Source: Thalassolituus sp. UBA674
GTDB lineage: Bacteria > Pseudomonadota > Gammaproteobacteria > Pseudomonadales > Oceanobacteraceae
DNA length: 41,075 nt
Assembly (NCBI GenBank): GCA_002298335.1
Contig: DBNK01000019.1
Span: 23,341 to 64,415 of the forward strand
Direction of reading: 5' to 3'
The position numbers and the translations under genes are program-made. This document shows positions 6,383 to 14,490 of the stretch, piece after piece. The first letter of the stretch is position 1; the number at the start of each line of letters is the position of its first letter. The notes under the pieces were generated by a model that was not told the origin of the DNA, did no database searches, and was given only the letters and a program-made list of their open reading frames with translations.

Positions 6383-6928
6383 ATGCAGGTTAATCTCACC
6401 CCCGTAAAACTCATCGCTACAGCAGCACTCGCGCTGCTCCTGTCAGGCTGCCGTCTGGTCACGGAGACCGTTCCCTACGTGGATATCCCCAGATATATGG
6501 GCCTCTGGTATCAGATTTCGGCTAAGGAAGTAGCCTTTAACGAAGGTCTGGTGGGAGTCACTGCTGAGTACACCCTGCTCGATGACGGTTCTGTTGAGGT
6601 GTACAACAAAGGCTACCAGGATACGCTCGATGGTGAGCTGAGTGAGATCACCGGTAACGCTGTGGTTGCGGATGAAGAAACCAACGCCGCTCTGAAAGTG
6701 GATTTCCCCGAAGTACCGCCGTCACTGCTGCCGAACTACCTGATCGTGGTGCTGGATGATATCGACTACCAGTACGCGGTCGTGACAGATCCGTTCCAGT
6801 ACACCCTGTTTGTCCTCAGCCGCACACCGCAGATGGATGAAAACACTTACGCCATGATTCTCGGCATGCTCGAAGCTCAGGGGATTGATACCTCCGGACT
6901 GCTGCTGACGCCACAACCGCAATCCTGA
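6383..6928 (+). CDS. blc: Outer-membrane lipocalin lipoprotein (Blc-like)
   Basis: A 181-residue lipoprotein of the bacterial lipocalin family, which binds lipids or fatty acids at the outer membrane. The signal peptide ends in lipobox LLSGC (Cys23). The lipocalin signature YMGLWYQIS (GxW motif) follows at about residue 39. The barrel strands AEYTLLDDGSVEVYNKGY, NAALKVDF and YAVVTD follow, and FVLSRTP closes the fold in the usual place. GGAGG lies 8 nt before the ATG, and a TATAAC -10-like box is at 6341-6346. A strong terminator follows at 6948. It is the first intact core-like gene right of the island. Confidence 0.92.
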   Translation: MQVNLTPVKLIATAALALLLSGCRLVTETVPYVDIPRYMGLWYQISAKEVAFNEGLVGVTAEYTLLDDGSVEVYNKGYQDTLDGELSEITGNAVVADEETNAALKVDFPEVPPSLLPNYLIVVLDDIDYQYAVVTDPFQYTLFVLSRTPQMDENTYAMILGMLEAQGIDTSGLLLTPQPQS

Positions 6929-6947
6929 TTCTCCACACTTCTTCTTT

Positions 6948-6972
6948 GCCTGCCCCCGGCAGGCTTTTTTTT
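6948..6972 (+). terminator. Rho-independent terminator after the lipocalin gene
   Basis: GCCTGCC-CCC-GGCAGGC (6948-6964) is followed by eight T (6965-6972). This is a textbook terminator 20 bp after the stop codon. Confidence 0.95.
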
Positions 6973-7057
6973 GCCTGACGCAGTCATACATTCAGGCGCT
7001 TTGTCTGAGCCGTTCCAGCCACTACACTCTGTGTCAGATTTTACGATGGAGCAGCCT

Positions 7058-7594
7058 ATGTCTGTTTTCAGAAGACTCAGCCACTGGGTACTTGCCACCC
7101 TTCTCACCCTGACGTCTGCCGGTCTGCTGGCCGCAGAAGCGGATAGCACAAAACCTCAGGCACCGGCCTTTACTCTGCCGTTGCTGGACAGCACCGGCCT
7201 CACCGGCTCAGAGGTATCGCTCAGTGATTATCAGGGACAGGTGGTGTATCTCGATTTCTGGGCCAGCTGGTGTACACCCTGCCGGAAATCCCTGCCCTGG
7301 GCGGATGCCCTGTATCAGGAGCTGAAGGATCAGGGGTTCACCGTTCTGGCGATCAATCTGGATGAAGAACAGGAAATGGCGACAGAGTTTCTGCAGGAAG
7401 TGCCCTTGTCATTCCCGGTGCTGTACGACGGTACCGGTACTGTACCGCCACAGTATCAGGTGGTCGGCATGCCAACCTCGTATATCGTTGACCGTGATGG
7501 AAAGCTGCGCGCCGTGCATACCGGTTTCAACCCGGCATCGGCCGATCAGGTAGCCGACGCCATCCGCACACTGATTGCCGGAACAGGCCGCTAA
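7058..7594 (+). CDS. TlpA/ResA-like thiol-disulfide oxidoreductase
   Basis: A 178-residue periplasmic thioredoxin-fold protein. An N-terminal signal or anchor helix (residues 8-26, WVLATLLTLTSAGLLAAEA) precedes a redoxin domain. The active site is WASWCTPCRK (Cys72, Cys75), and the cis-proline is in VGMPTSYIVD. Family members reduce or oxidise periplasmic disulfides, for example in cytochrome c maturation; the substrate here is unknown. The frame is open from 6971, but GGAG lies 6 nt before the ATG at 7058 and the signal peptide begins there. It is convergent with the PepSY gene and the stop codons overlap (7591-7594), so the two transcripts must overlap. Confidence 0.88.
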   Translation: MSVFRRLSHWVLATLLTLTSAGLLAAEADSTKPQAPAFTLPLLDSTGLTGSEVSLSDYQGQVVYLDFWASWCTPCRKSLPWADALYQELKDQGFTVLAINLDEEQEMATEFLQEVPLSFPVLYDGTGTVPPQYQVVGMPTSYIVDRDGKLRAVHTGFNPASADQVADAIRTLIAGTGR

Positions 7595-9006
7595 CGGTTC
7601 TGCCAGCTGCTGATCAGACGGATGCCGAGCAACACCGCCGTCGCCAGCAGCATGGCATTGATAAACCCGCCTGCAGTCATGGCGGGCTCCAGCCCGAAAC
7701 GCACGCTGTGTGCCAGCGGCAGCAGAAGCACCGCGGCCAGCAGTAACCCCGTCAGCAGCAGCCGGAACTGCCGCGCCTGCATGGGTAAAGCCGACGCCAG
7801 AACCGCAGCACACAGTACACCCCAGAACATGGAGACGGAGGTCACCCCCGCCACTGTTCCCGCCAGTGCAACGCACGCCAGCGCCAGAGGTGCCCCCCAG
7901 ACGATGGCCGACCATGCACGGTCCGGGAAGCCATAGTAGCGTCTCCGCTCCAGCCAGATCTGAATGCCGGAGGCACAACTGACGGTCAGCGCCAGCCCCA
8001 GCAGCAGATACAGGAATTTAGTCCCCAGACCGCCAAAATCACCAAAGTGCAGCCGGTAGACCGAGCGCAGTACACGTTGAGGCACGTCCGCTTCAGAAGA
8101 GTGGATACGTTCGATGAAGTTGCCTGCCATATCAAAGCGGTAGTTCTCTGAGTACACCAGACTGCGCGGATTCTCGATGTAGTACTCCTGAAAGCGCTGA
8201 TCAGTATCCATATCGTGCAGGGTCAGGAACAGAGGTATACCCTGCGGCATATCAGCGCGGATGTACTCCAGCGCAGCGGTGATATTCACTTCGGCGGGCT
8301 GCTCCTCAACCTGGGGATCGCCGGCAAAAAACTGCTCAACCAACGCCTGCCGGTCACCGCCATAAAAGGCCTGAGCGGCGATCACTATGATCAGCCCGAC
8401 CAGGCCGAAATAGGCACCGGTAATGGCTATCATGAGATGAAACGGCAGACCCCAGACACTCAGGCGGTTGTGCAGGTCTGTGATTCCGGTGCGACGGCTG
8501 CCACGGCGCCATGAGAAAGCATCCCGGAACAAGGACGGATGCGCCAGCAAACCACTGATGATGAGTGCCAGCAGCATAACGCCGGACATACTGACCAGGA
8601 TAATGCCGACGCTGGAGGGCAGATGCAGATTTATGTGCAGGTCTGTCAGCAGATGCGACCAGTCATCCAGTGCCGGATTACCGGTACTGCCATCCTGATT
8701 GATGTACACCCCACTCTCTTCCGAGGCAAACTTGATGCGTGGAATCTCAGCCGATGGAAACACCATATACATGTGCGGCGTCAGATCAGTGGTTCTGAGG
8801 TAGTCGTTGAACGCGACCTCCATCACCTCGGGATCAAAGGTACGGTATTCTTCGGCGCGGGGCTGTTCCCAGCGCTCCATATCCAGATAGAACACCGCCA
8901 GCGTGCCACTGAGACACACCAGATACAGCACAGCTGCGACAGACAACCCCAGCCAGGAATGCGCTGAGAGTGAAGATTTCACCAGAGAATTCGGCAACAG
9001 AGACAT
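7591..9006 (-). CDS. PepSY-associated membrane protein of the siderophore locus
   Basis: A 471-residue inner-membrane protein of the PepSY_TM family. It has an N-terminal membrane helix (AHSWLGLSVAAVLYLVCLSG), two periplasmic PepSY-like segments, and conserved helices carrying His residues (LTDLHINLHL, TDLHNRLSVWGLPFHLMIAI, YRLHFGDFGG). A cluster of hydrophobic helices lies after residue 360. Relatives are found beside TonB receptors and some are proposed to reduce ferric siderophores in the periplasm using haem or quinol electrons; that role is inference here. It begins 3 bp after the preceding gene in a three-gene minus-strand operon with the receptor. No clear Shine-Dalgarno is visible, so translational coupling is likely. 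Confidence 0.85.
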   Translation of the reverse strand: MSLLPNSLVKSSLSAHSWLGLSVAAVLYLVCLSGTLAVFYLDMERWEQPRAEEYRTFDPEVMEVAFNDYLRTTDLTPHMYMVFPSAEIPRIKFASEESGVYINQDGSTGNPALDDWSHLLTDLHINLHLPSSVGIILVSMSGVMLLALIISGLLAHPSLFRDAFSWRRGSRRTGITDLHNRLSVWGLPFHLMIAITGAYFGLVGLIIVIAAQAFYGGDRQALVEQFFAGDPQVEEQPAEVNITAALEYIRADMPQGIPLFLTLHDMDTDQRFQEYYIENPRSLVYSENYRFDMAGNFIERIHSSEADVPQRVLRSVYRLHFGDFGGLGTKFLYLLLGLALTVSCASGIQIWLERRRYYGFPDRAWSAIVWGAPLALACVALAGTVAGVTSVSMFWGVLCAAVLASALPMQARQFRLLLTGLLLAAVLLLPLAHSVRFGLEPAMTAGGFINAMLLATAVLLGIRLISSWQNR

Positions 9007-9009
9007 AGG

Positions 9010-9552
9010 CTACACAAACAGATAAACGGCAGAGGCCGAAGCCAGCAACAGGGCCGTCAGCGACGACCACCGCCGCCGTCCGGCGAGAAACCAGCAGGTC
9101 AGAGAGGCCCACAGCAAGGGAAAGATCAGCAGCGTCAGCAGCAGATTCATCTTCATGCCAAAGGGCAGCAGTCCCGCCACGGCATTGGTAATCAGCAGAC
9201 CGAGCAGACCAAAACCGGCGGTCACCAGAAGAAACTGAGCCAGCGCCTGCAGCACACGCAGGGTGCCGGGATACTCTGCAACACGCCCTTTCAGAGCCCG
9301 CCCGGCAGAGGCTGACAAAGGCTGATGGCGCAGACTGATCAGCCCCCAGGCGGCCAGTGCCGGAACCGCCAGTGCGTACGCCACACCGAACTCAGGTCCG
9401 CAGAGCATGACCCACAGCGGAACGGCCAGCAGCAACAGTAACCAACCATCGATCACCCGGACCGGGCTGGGCTCACGGCGGCGCCAGCTGCTGTAGAGGC
9501 TGAAGACGCCGGTCAGGGTCAGAAGCAGGGCCGCAGGCAACAGCACGGTCAT
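9010..9552 (-). CDS. Small polytopic membrane protein of the siderophore operon
   Basis: A 180-residue, very hydrophobic protein with about five or six transmembrane segments (for example LLPAALLLTLTGVFSLY, WLLLLLAVPLWVML, FLLVTAGFGLLGLLITNAV, LLASASAVYLF). No catalytic motif is visible and I do not recognise a named family. It is spaced 3 bp from both the receptor upstream and the PepSY protein downstream, so it is certainly co-transcribed. A helper of the PepSY reductase or of siderophore handling at the inner membrane is the natural guess. Confidence 0.75.
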   Translation of the reverse strand: MTVLLPAALLLTLTGVFSLYSSWRRREPSPVRVIDGWLLLLLAVPLWVMLCGPEFGVAYALAVPALAAWGLISLRHQPLSASAGRALKGRVAEYPGTLRVLQALAQFLLVTAGFGLLGLLITNAVAGLLPFGMKMNLLLTLLIFPLLWASLTCWFLAGRRRWSSLTALLLASASAVYLFV

Positions 9553-9555
9553 GCC

Positions 9556-11715
9556 TCAGAACTGATAACGGGCTTTGGCGTTGACTGAGCGGCGTACGCC
9601 AGGAAAACAGTCACCGCGGGCCAGGCAGGAGGTCAGGTATTCTTCATCGCCAAGGTTGCGTACGTTCAGGCTGAGGTCCAGCTGGCTGTTGATCTCATAG
9701 CCCAGCATAGCGTCGATCAGGGTGTAGTCCGGTGTTTCGTAGCGGACAGTCGCGGTCTCAGAAACACTGCTGCCGACATAGCGCACGCCACCACCGGCGC
9801 GGAAACGGGTCGAGGTCGGGCGCCAGGTCACCCAGAGAGATGCATTGCTGTCCGGCTCACCGGCGTATTCGAAGCCGTTTTCATCTTCCGTCTTCAGAGT
9901 GCTGACAGCCCCCTGCAGATAGAAATCACCCAGGTAGGCTTTGGCTTCCAGCTCCACACCGGTCATGGTGGCCACCCCCTGTTGCTGCGCCGCATCGGCC
10001 GGCAGGCTGTTGGGGTTATCCAGATTGCTGATTTCGATATCGAAGTAGGCGATGGAGAAGAGTGCCGGGAACGAGGCCGGTTCAAACTTCACCCCACCTT
10101 CATACTGACGCGCTTCCTGAGGCTCCAGCTGATCACCGTTCAGGTCAGTCCCGACCACGGTCTGGAAGGATTCGGAATAACTCAGGTACGGCGACAGGCC
10201 ATTATCAAAGGCGTACAGAACACCAAGACTGGTCGACAGCTGGCTGTCCTCCTGCTTGTCAGAGCCCGTGTCGTTGCTGACCTGGTCATAGCGCAGACCG
10301 GCGGTGATACGCCACTGATCAATACTGATCTGATCGGACAGATAAAACCCGGTGGTGTTGACCTTCTGCTGTGGCCCTTCGGAGTAAATGGCGTCAAACA
10401 CTGCCTGATCGGGAGCCCCGGTATACACAGGGTTAGCCAGATCCAGTACATAGCTGAAGTCGCCACTCAGCGCACCCCCGCCAAAGTAATAGGCTGAGTT
10501 GGTCTGGGTGCTGACCTGCTGTGTCTGCACACCCAACAGGGTTTCGTGGCGCAGCGCCCCCGTAGTGAAGTCGCCGCTCAGACGCACATCAAACGCATAC
10601 AGCTCGAACTCACTGTCGGCCTGATAGAAGGAACGCGGAACTGTGGTATCGGTGAAGAGTTCAGCCCCCAGAATCTGATTCAGATAACGGCTGTTGCCAG
10701 CACCGGTAAACATCGGCCAGGCCTGATCATAATCGGCTTCGCCCTCACGCCAGAGTGCTGTCGCCTCCAGTGACAGCTGGCTGCTGAAGCTGTGTTCCGC
10801 CAGCGCCGTCAGCTGCCGGGAATCCGTGTTGTACTGATTCCAGCCCGGTTCACCGGCATACACATCCTGATCAATGTGCCCACCGCCGGCGAGTGGGTTG
10901 AGGGTACCTTCAACCGGGATAAACTGAGCACCCGTGTCACTGTCGGTATCCTGATACTGGGCAATCAGTGTAAAGCGCGTGGCGTCGGATGGTACGTAAC
11001 TGATGGATGGCATGAGTACCAGCGAGTCGTCTTCGACTTGCTCCACCTGGGTATCAGCGTCGCGTTTCATCGCCACCAGACGGTAGAGCCATTTTTCCGA
11101 TCCGAGCTGGCCTGTGGAATCGAACCCCAGCTGTTTACGGTCATAGCTGCCGTACTCGGCCACCACTTCGTGGCGGGTTTCTGCTTTCGGGGTCTTCGAC
11201 ACATAGTTAATAATCCCCGCCGGGCTGCCTTCGCCATACAGTACCGAAGCCGGTCCGCGCAGCACCTCAACCTGCTCGATGGTATAAAGCTCCGGGCGGG
11301 TGTTGTTGTAGTTGCCGAACACTTCCTGAATGGAGTCGCGGTAGCGTGGCAGCTGCAGACCACGGGCGTGCATCCAGTCGCCACGGGTTGAGAAGCCATA
11401 GGTTTCGGCCGTGACACCGGCCATGTAAGAAGTCGCCTGAGACAGGTTGGTCGCGCCCTTCTCGTAGAATTGCTCACTGGTTTCCACAGACACGGAACGC
11501 GCGGTTTCCACCACAGGCACATCCGATTTGGTGGCACTGAAACGTGTCAGCTCACCCTGCACCACAAAGGTGTCGAGCACGACCGCCGGTGGTGCTGTCT
11601 CTGCAGGCTGAGAGTCCTGCGCCAGTGTATCTTCTGCTGCATAAGCAGCCCCGGCAACTGACAGACCCGGTGTCAGCACGAGCGTCAGCAGCGCCCGGTT
11701 CAGTGTCCCCGACAT
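9556..11715 (-). CDS. TonB-dependent siderophore receptor 1
   Basis: A 719-residue outer-membrane receptor. Its signal peptide ends near AAYAAED. A TonB-box-like segment follows, then a plug with ARSVSVETSEQFYEKGATNL, and the hallmark VEVLRGPASVLYGEGSPAGI. A 22-strand barrel ends in ARYQF with the terminal Phe. The plug motifs place it with FhuA/FpvA-type ferric-siderophore receptors. The siderophore cannot be read from sequence. The frame is open to 11838, but the signal peptide begins at ATG 11715, and the extra codons would run through the Fur-like box. A Fur-box-like site lies just upstream (11742-11760). It leads an operon with two membrane proteins. Confidence 0.93.
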   Translation of the reverse strand: MSGTLNRALLTLVLTPGLSVAGAAYAAEDTLAQDSQPAETAPPAVVLDTFVVQGELTRFSATKSDVPVVETARSVSVETSEQFYEKGATNLSQATSYMAGVTAETYGFSTRGDWMHARGLQLPRYRDSIQEVFGNYNNTRPELYTIEQVEVLRGPASVLYGEGSPAGIINYVSKTPKAETRHEVVAEYGSYDRKQLGFDSTGQLGSEKWLYRLVAMKRDADTQVEQVEDDSLVLMPSISYVPSDATRFTLIAQYQDTDSDTGAQFIPVEGTLNPLAGGGHIDQDVYAGEPGWNQYNTDSRQLTALAEHSFSSQLSLEATALWREGEADYDQAWPMFTGAGNSRYLNQILGAELFTDTTVPRSFYQADSEFELYAFDVRLSGDFTTGALRHETLLGVQTQQVSTQTNSAYYFGGGALSGDFSYVLDLANPVYTGAPDQAVFDAIYSEGPQQKVNTTGFYLSDQISIDQWRITAGLRYDQVSNDTGSDKQEDSQLSTSLGVLYAFDNGLSPYLSYSESFQTVVGTDLNGDQLEPQEARQYEGGVKFEPASFPALFSIAYFDIEISNLDNPNSLPADAAQQQGVATMTGVELEAKAYLGDFYLQGAVSTLKTEDENGFEYAGEPDSNASLWVTWRPTSTRFRAGGGVRYVGSSVSETATVRYETPDYTLIDAMLGYEINSQLDLSLNVRNLGDEEYLTSCLARGDCFPGVRRSVNAKARYQF

Positions 11716-11741
11716 GGTATTCCCCCGATTTAATTCTAAGT

Positions 11742-11760
11742 GATAATTGTTATTATTTAG
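11742..11760 (-). promoter_or_regulatory. Fur-box-like site upstream of receptor 1
   Basis: GATAATTGTTATTATTTAG matches the 19-bp Fur consensus at 12 of 19 positions by eye. It lies about 27 bp before the receptor start. Iron repression of the minus-strand operon is the expected outcome. Confidence 0.6.
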
Positions 11761-11875
11761 CTTTGCATTATTTAATCGCTCCTTGCAAGCCTGATTCGTA
11801 AAAAAGTCTGATACCGGAACGATTGCCTCCCAGTCCACCGGAGGAAACCGCGGTTGGCAAAGCCGTCAATAAATG

Positions 11876-11894
11876 GTTAACAATAATCATTATC
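11876..11894 (+). promoter_or_regulatory. Fur-box-like site upstream of the plus-strand operon
   Basis: GTTAACAATAATCATTATC matches the Fur consensus at about 16 of 19 positions, the best site in the window. It lies about 50 bp before the chosen start of the DUF3649 gene in the divergent intergenic region. Confidence 0.75.
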
Positions 11895-11945
11895 AACTGT
11901 ATGATGCCTGAATTCTCCTCTGACCTGAGCTTTTCCAAGGTTTCC

Positions 11946-12254
11946 ATGACGTCAATCCGGTCCTTTTCCCGACTCTATCTGACCCCCCTGCTCACTGCCT
12001 TCGCCGGTGGTTATCTGTTTACCTGGGGTTTTGTTTCACTGGTGATTGTTGTCCTCTCGGCAGGCGGCAGCGACTTCCACGCCGCTGAACAAACCGCCCT
12101 GCTGCTGGCAGTGCCGGTCTTTCTGGTGTTGTTCCTGTGGTTGTTTATCAGCCGCAGAACCCTGCTGACGCATGTAATGGCCTTCGGTGGCGCCGCACTG
12201 ATGTCGGCCCTCGCCCTCTGGGGTCAGTCAGCCCTGATCTCAGGAGGAATCTGA
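11946..12254 (+). CDS. DUF3649-like small iron-locus membrane protein
   Basis: A 102-residue protein with three transmembrane segments (LTAFAGGYLFTWGFVSLVIV, LLLAVPVFLVLFLWLF, HVMAFGGAALMSALALW). The sequence and its position before a PepSY protein and a DUF3325-like protein match the DUF3649 family, found in iron-uptake operons of Pseudomonas relatives. The function is unknown. The frame extends to 11823, but that would cross the Fur box, so I use the ATG at 11946. The next gene begins 2 bp after its stop. Confidence 0.75.
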   Translation: MTSIRSFSRLYLTPLLTAFAGGYLFTWGFVSLVIVVLSAGGSDFHAAEQTALLLAVPVFLVLFLWLFISRRTLLTHVMAFGGAALMSALALWGQSALISGGI

Positions 12255-12256
12255 TC

Positions 12257-13945
12257 ATGCAGTTTGCCAATACCCGTCAGGCAATGGCCTGGCTGCATAC
12301 CTGGTTGGGCCTGATCTTCGGCTTTGTGCTGATGGTGTGCTTTTTCTTCGGTGCGCTGTCTGTATTTGACCGCGAGATCGACCGCTGGGCGATTCCGGAC
12401 ACCCGCTTTGAGCCTCAGCCTATGCCCTCCTTTGATCATCTGCTGCTGGGCGTCTACGAAAAAATGGAGCCGGATGCCGCTGAATATGAGCGCATGATGC
12501 CGGTCTACCATGACCCGGCTGCCGGGCCGATGACGCCCCGCACGGAACTGCCGCTGGATGAATTCTGGGCTTACACCACACACCGGGATCCGGTGCTGCT
12601 GATCGGTGGTGGCTACCGTGTGCCGCATGAGAAGAACCCGGATGACCACAACCACATCCACGCCCGCACCACCATTGATCCGCGCAGCGGCGCATTCATC
12701 CCGGATGATCAGCTGAAAATCGGCAGCAACTGGTTTTATCCGCTGCACTACAGCCTGAACCTGAACTGGAATTCGGTGGGCATCTATATTGTCGGGCTGG
12801 CGGCCTTCTTTATGCTGGTTGCGTTGATCAGTGGCGTCTGGATCCACCGCAGAATCTTCCGCGAGTTCTTCACCTTCCGTCGTCATAAGAGCACCCAGCG
12901 CAGTGCTCTGGATCTGCACAATATGACGGGAGTAGTGGCTCTGCCCTTCCACTTTTTCTTTGCTCTGACCGGCATCATTATCTTTATCGGTTTTTACTTT
13001 ATGCCAGTCACCGGCACCATGCTCAGCCCACTGCACGACCTGCATGAACAGACCGAATCGGAAAACACCGGCCTGCCACACAAACGCTCTGGGGTGGCCG
13101 CCCCGATGGCTTCCATCGATGCCATGGTGGCCGAGGCCAGACAACGCTGGGCAGACCGTGACATGGCTGGAGATGTCGGCTTTCTGATGGTGCACCACGC
13201 CTGGGACAGGAATGGCTACGTCAGTATTTACCGGGCTGGCAGTGACCGCGTTGCCCTGGTTGGCGAAGGCATTCATTTCAGTGCCGTCAGCGGTGAAGTG
13301 ATTCTTGAAGACCCGCAGCACGGCTTTGCTGAAAGTGCCGCTGAGTTTCTCACCGGGCTGCACCTGCAGCACTTCGAGCACTGGCTGCTGCGCTGGTTGT
13401 ATGTACTTGGCGGACTGCTGGGCTGTGCCTGCATAGCCACCGGTTTCATCTTTTTTGTTGAAAAACGGCGCCAGCAACACGCCAGAGCCGGGTCTCAGGG
13501 CAGCCGGATTGTCGATGCGTTCGCCGTGGCAACGGTCACCGGCATGGTCATCGCGGCACTGGCGATGCTGGCGGTCAACCGCCTGTTACCGGCGGACATG
13601 ACGGGCAAAGGGGATGTCGAGAAATGGGTCTTCTGGGGCAGCTGGCTGCTGACCTTTGTGCATGCCGCTGTGCGCAGTGCGCCGGTTGCCCGTGCCCTGC
13701 ACAACCCGGCCTGGCGTGAGCAGAGTTTTGTGATTGCCCTGCTGGCCGTTCTGGCCGTGGTCGCCAACTGGATTTCCACCGGCGACCACCTGTTACAGAC
13801 GCTGTTTGTTGCACCCTACTGGCCGGTTGCCGGTGTCGACCTCAGCCTGCTGGCCACGACTGCCATCGCGTTATACAGCGGTCTGAAACTGCCATCCGCA
13901 CTGCCGCGGCAGCAGACCAGCAATGGGAGACCTGCGTATGAGTGA
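12257..13945 (+). CDS. PepSY-associated membrane protein of the second siderophore operon
   Basis: A 562-residue PepSY_TM family protein, larger than its counterpart at 7591-9006. It has an N-terminal helix (AWLHTWLGLIFGFVLMVCFF) and a periplasmic segment with paired His (HNHIHARTTID). Helices with conserved His follow (FYPLHYSLNLNWNSVGIYIV, LDLHNMTGVVALPFHFFFAL, GLHLQHFEHWLLRWLYVLGG), then four further helices. The arrangement suits a haem-binding ferric-siderophore reductase, which is an inference. AGGAGG lies 9 nt before the ATG at 12257. It overlaps the next gene by 8 nt. The frame upstream to 12137 only overlaps the previous gene and is not used. Confidence 0.88.
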   Translation: MQFANTRQAMAWLHTWLGLIFGFVLMVCFFFGALSVFDREIDRWAIPDTRFEPQPMPSFDHLLLGVYEKMEPDAAEYERMMPVYHDPAAGPMTPRTELPLDEFWAYTTHRDPVLLIGGGYRVPHEKNPDDHNHIHARTTIDPRSGAFIPDDQLKIGSNWFYPLHYSLNLNWNSVGIYIVGLAAFFMLVALISGVWIHRRIFREFFTFRRHKSTQRSALDLHNMTGVVALPFHFFFALTGIIIFIGFYFMPVTGTMLSPLHDLHEQTESENTGLPHKRSGVAAPMASIDAMVAEARQRWADRDMAGDVGFLMVHHAWDRNGYVSIYRAGSDRVALVGEGIHFSAVSGEVILEDPQHGFAESAAEFLTGLHLQHFEHWLLRWLYVLGGLLGCACIATGFIFFVEKRRQQHARAGSQGSRIVDAFAVATVTGMVIAALAMLAVNRLLPADMTGKGDVEKWVFWGSWLLTFVHAAVRSAPVARALHNPAWREQSFVIALLAVLAVVANWISTGDHLLQTLFVAPYWPVAGVDLSLLATTAIALYSGLKLPSALPRQQTSNGRPAYE

Positions 13946-14255
13946 TACCCTTTTTCTGCTGGTAGCAGGCCTGCTGGCATTGCTCGCCATGGCCTGGCTG
14001 GCACTGTCATTACCGGCGCACTGGAAGCAGGTACGGCCCGGCACAGCAGGTCCGGATTCCGGGCGTCTGCGCCTCGCCGGATGGCTGGCACTGCTGGGCT
14101 CCGGTATCTGCTGTCTGCAGGCTGATCATCCCTCCATGGCTGTTCTGGTATGGCTGATGCTGCTGGCAGCCGCAGCCTTATCGCTGGGCATGCTGCTCAG
14201 CTACCGCCCCTCATTACTGCGGGCCCTGGCCATCAAACCTTTTTCGCACGCCTGA
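13938..14255 (+). CDS. DUF3325-like small membrane protein
   Basis: A 105-residue protein with three hydrophobic segments (FLLVAGLLALLAMAWLALSL, GWLALLGSGICCL, AVLVWLMLLAAAALSLGMLL). The order DUF3649-PepSY-DUF3325 and the sequence (SLPAHWKQVRP, LRLAGWLALLGSG) fit the DUF3325 family. GGAGA lies 7 nt before the ATG at 13938, and the gene overlaps the end of the PepSY gene by 8 nt, so translation is coupled. The function is unknown; it is probably an accessory to siderophore-iron release. Confidence 0.75.
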   Translation: MSDTLFLLVAGLLALLAMAWLALSLPAHWKQVRPGTAGPDSGRLRLAGWLALLGSGICCLQADHPSMAVLVWLMLLAAAALSLGMLLSYRPSLLRALAIKPFSHA

Positions 14256-14343
14256 TTTCCTTCATTCCGCAGCGGGTCTCCTGCTGCGGCTTTTTCCTGT
14301 TTTCCGTTCTTTCCCCTGCCTTTGTCCCTGTTCCGGATTCCGC

Positions 14344-14367
14344 CTGCGTCTGCGTCTGCGTCTGCGC
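14344..14367 (+). repeat. CTGCGT hexamer microsatellite (about 4 units)
   Basis: Three exact CTGCGT units and one CTGCGC lie between the DUF3325-like gene and the Fur box of receptor 2. This could be a slippage site affecting promoter spacing, but four units is short and may be chance. Confidence 0.5.
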
Positions 14368-14410
14368 CCGACCGGAAATTCCCTTCCAATGCACAAACAA
14401 TAATCTAAAT

Positions 14411-14429
14411 GATAATTACTATTATTTAC
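14411..14429 (+). promoter_or_regulatory. Fur-box-like site upstream of receptor 2
   Basis: GATAATTACTATTATTTAC matches the Fur consensus at about 13 of 19 positions. An overlapping CAATAATCTAAATGATAATT just upstream suggests extended Fur binding. It lies about 60 bp before the receptor start. Confidence 0.65.
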
Positions 14430-14490
14430 ATACAGAAGAGTTATCCGTATGATGCCGACTCTTCTTTCAAGACAGAAACAGGATGCCCCT

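Noticed and set aside
12224..13480. Minus-strand open frame of 418 codons across the PepSY gene
   Set aside because: It is the antisense shadow of the 12257-13945 gene, which has family motifs. The shadow is rich in His/Gln/Arg with no recognisable domain.
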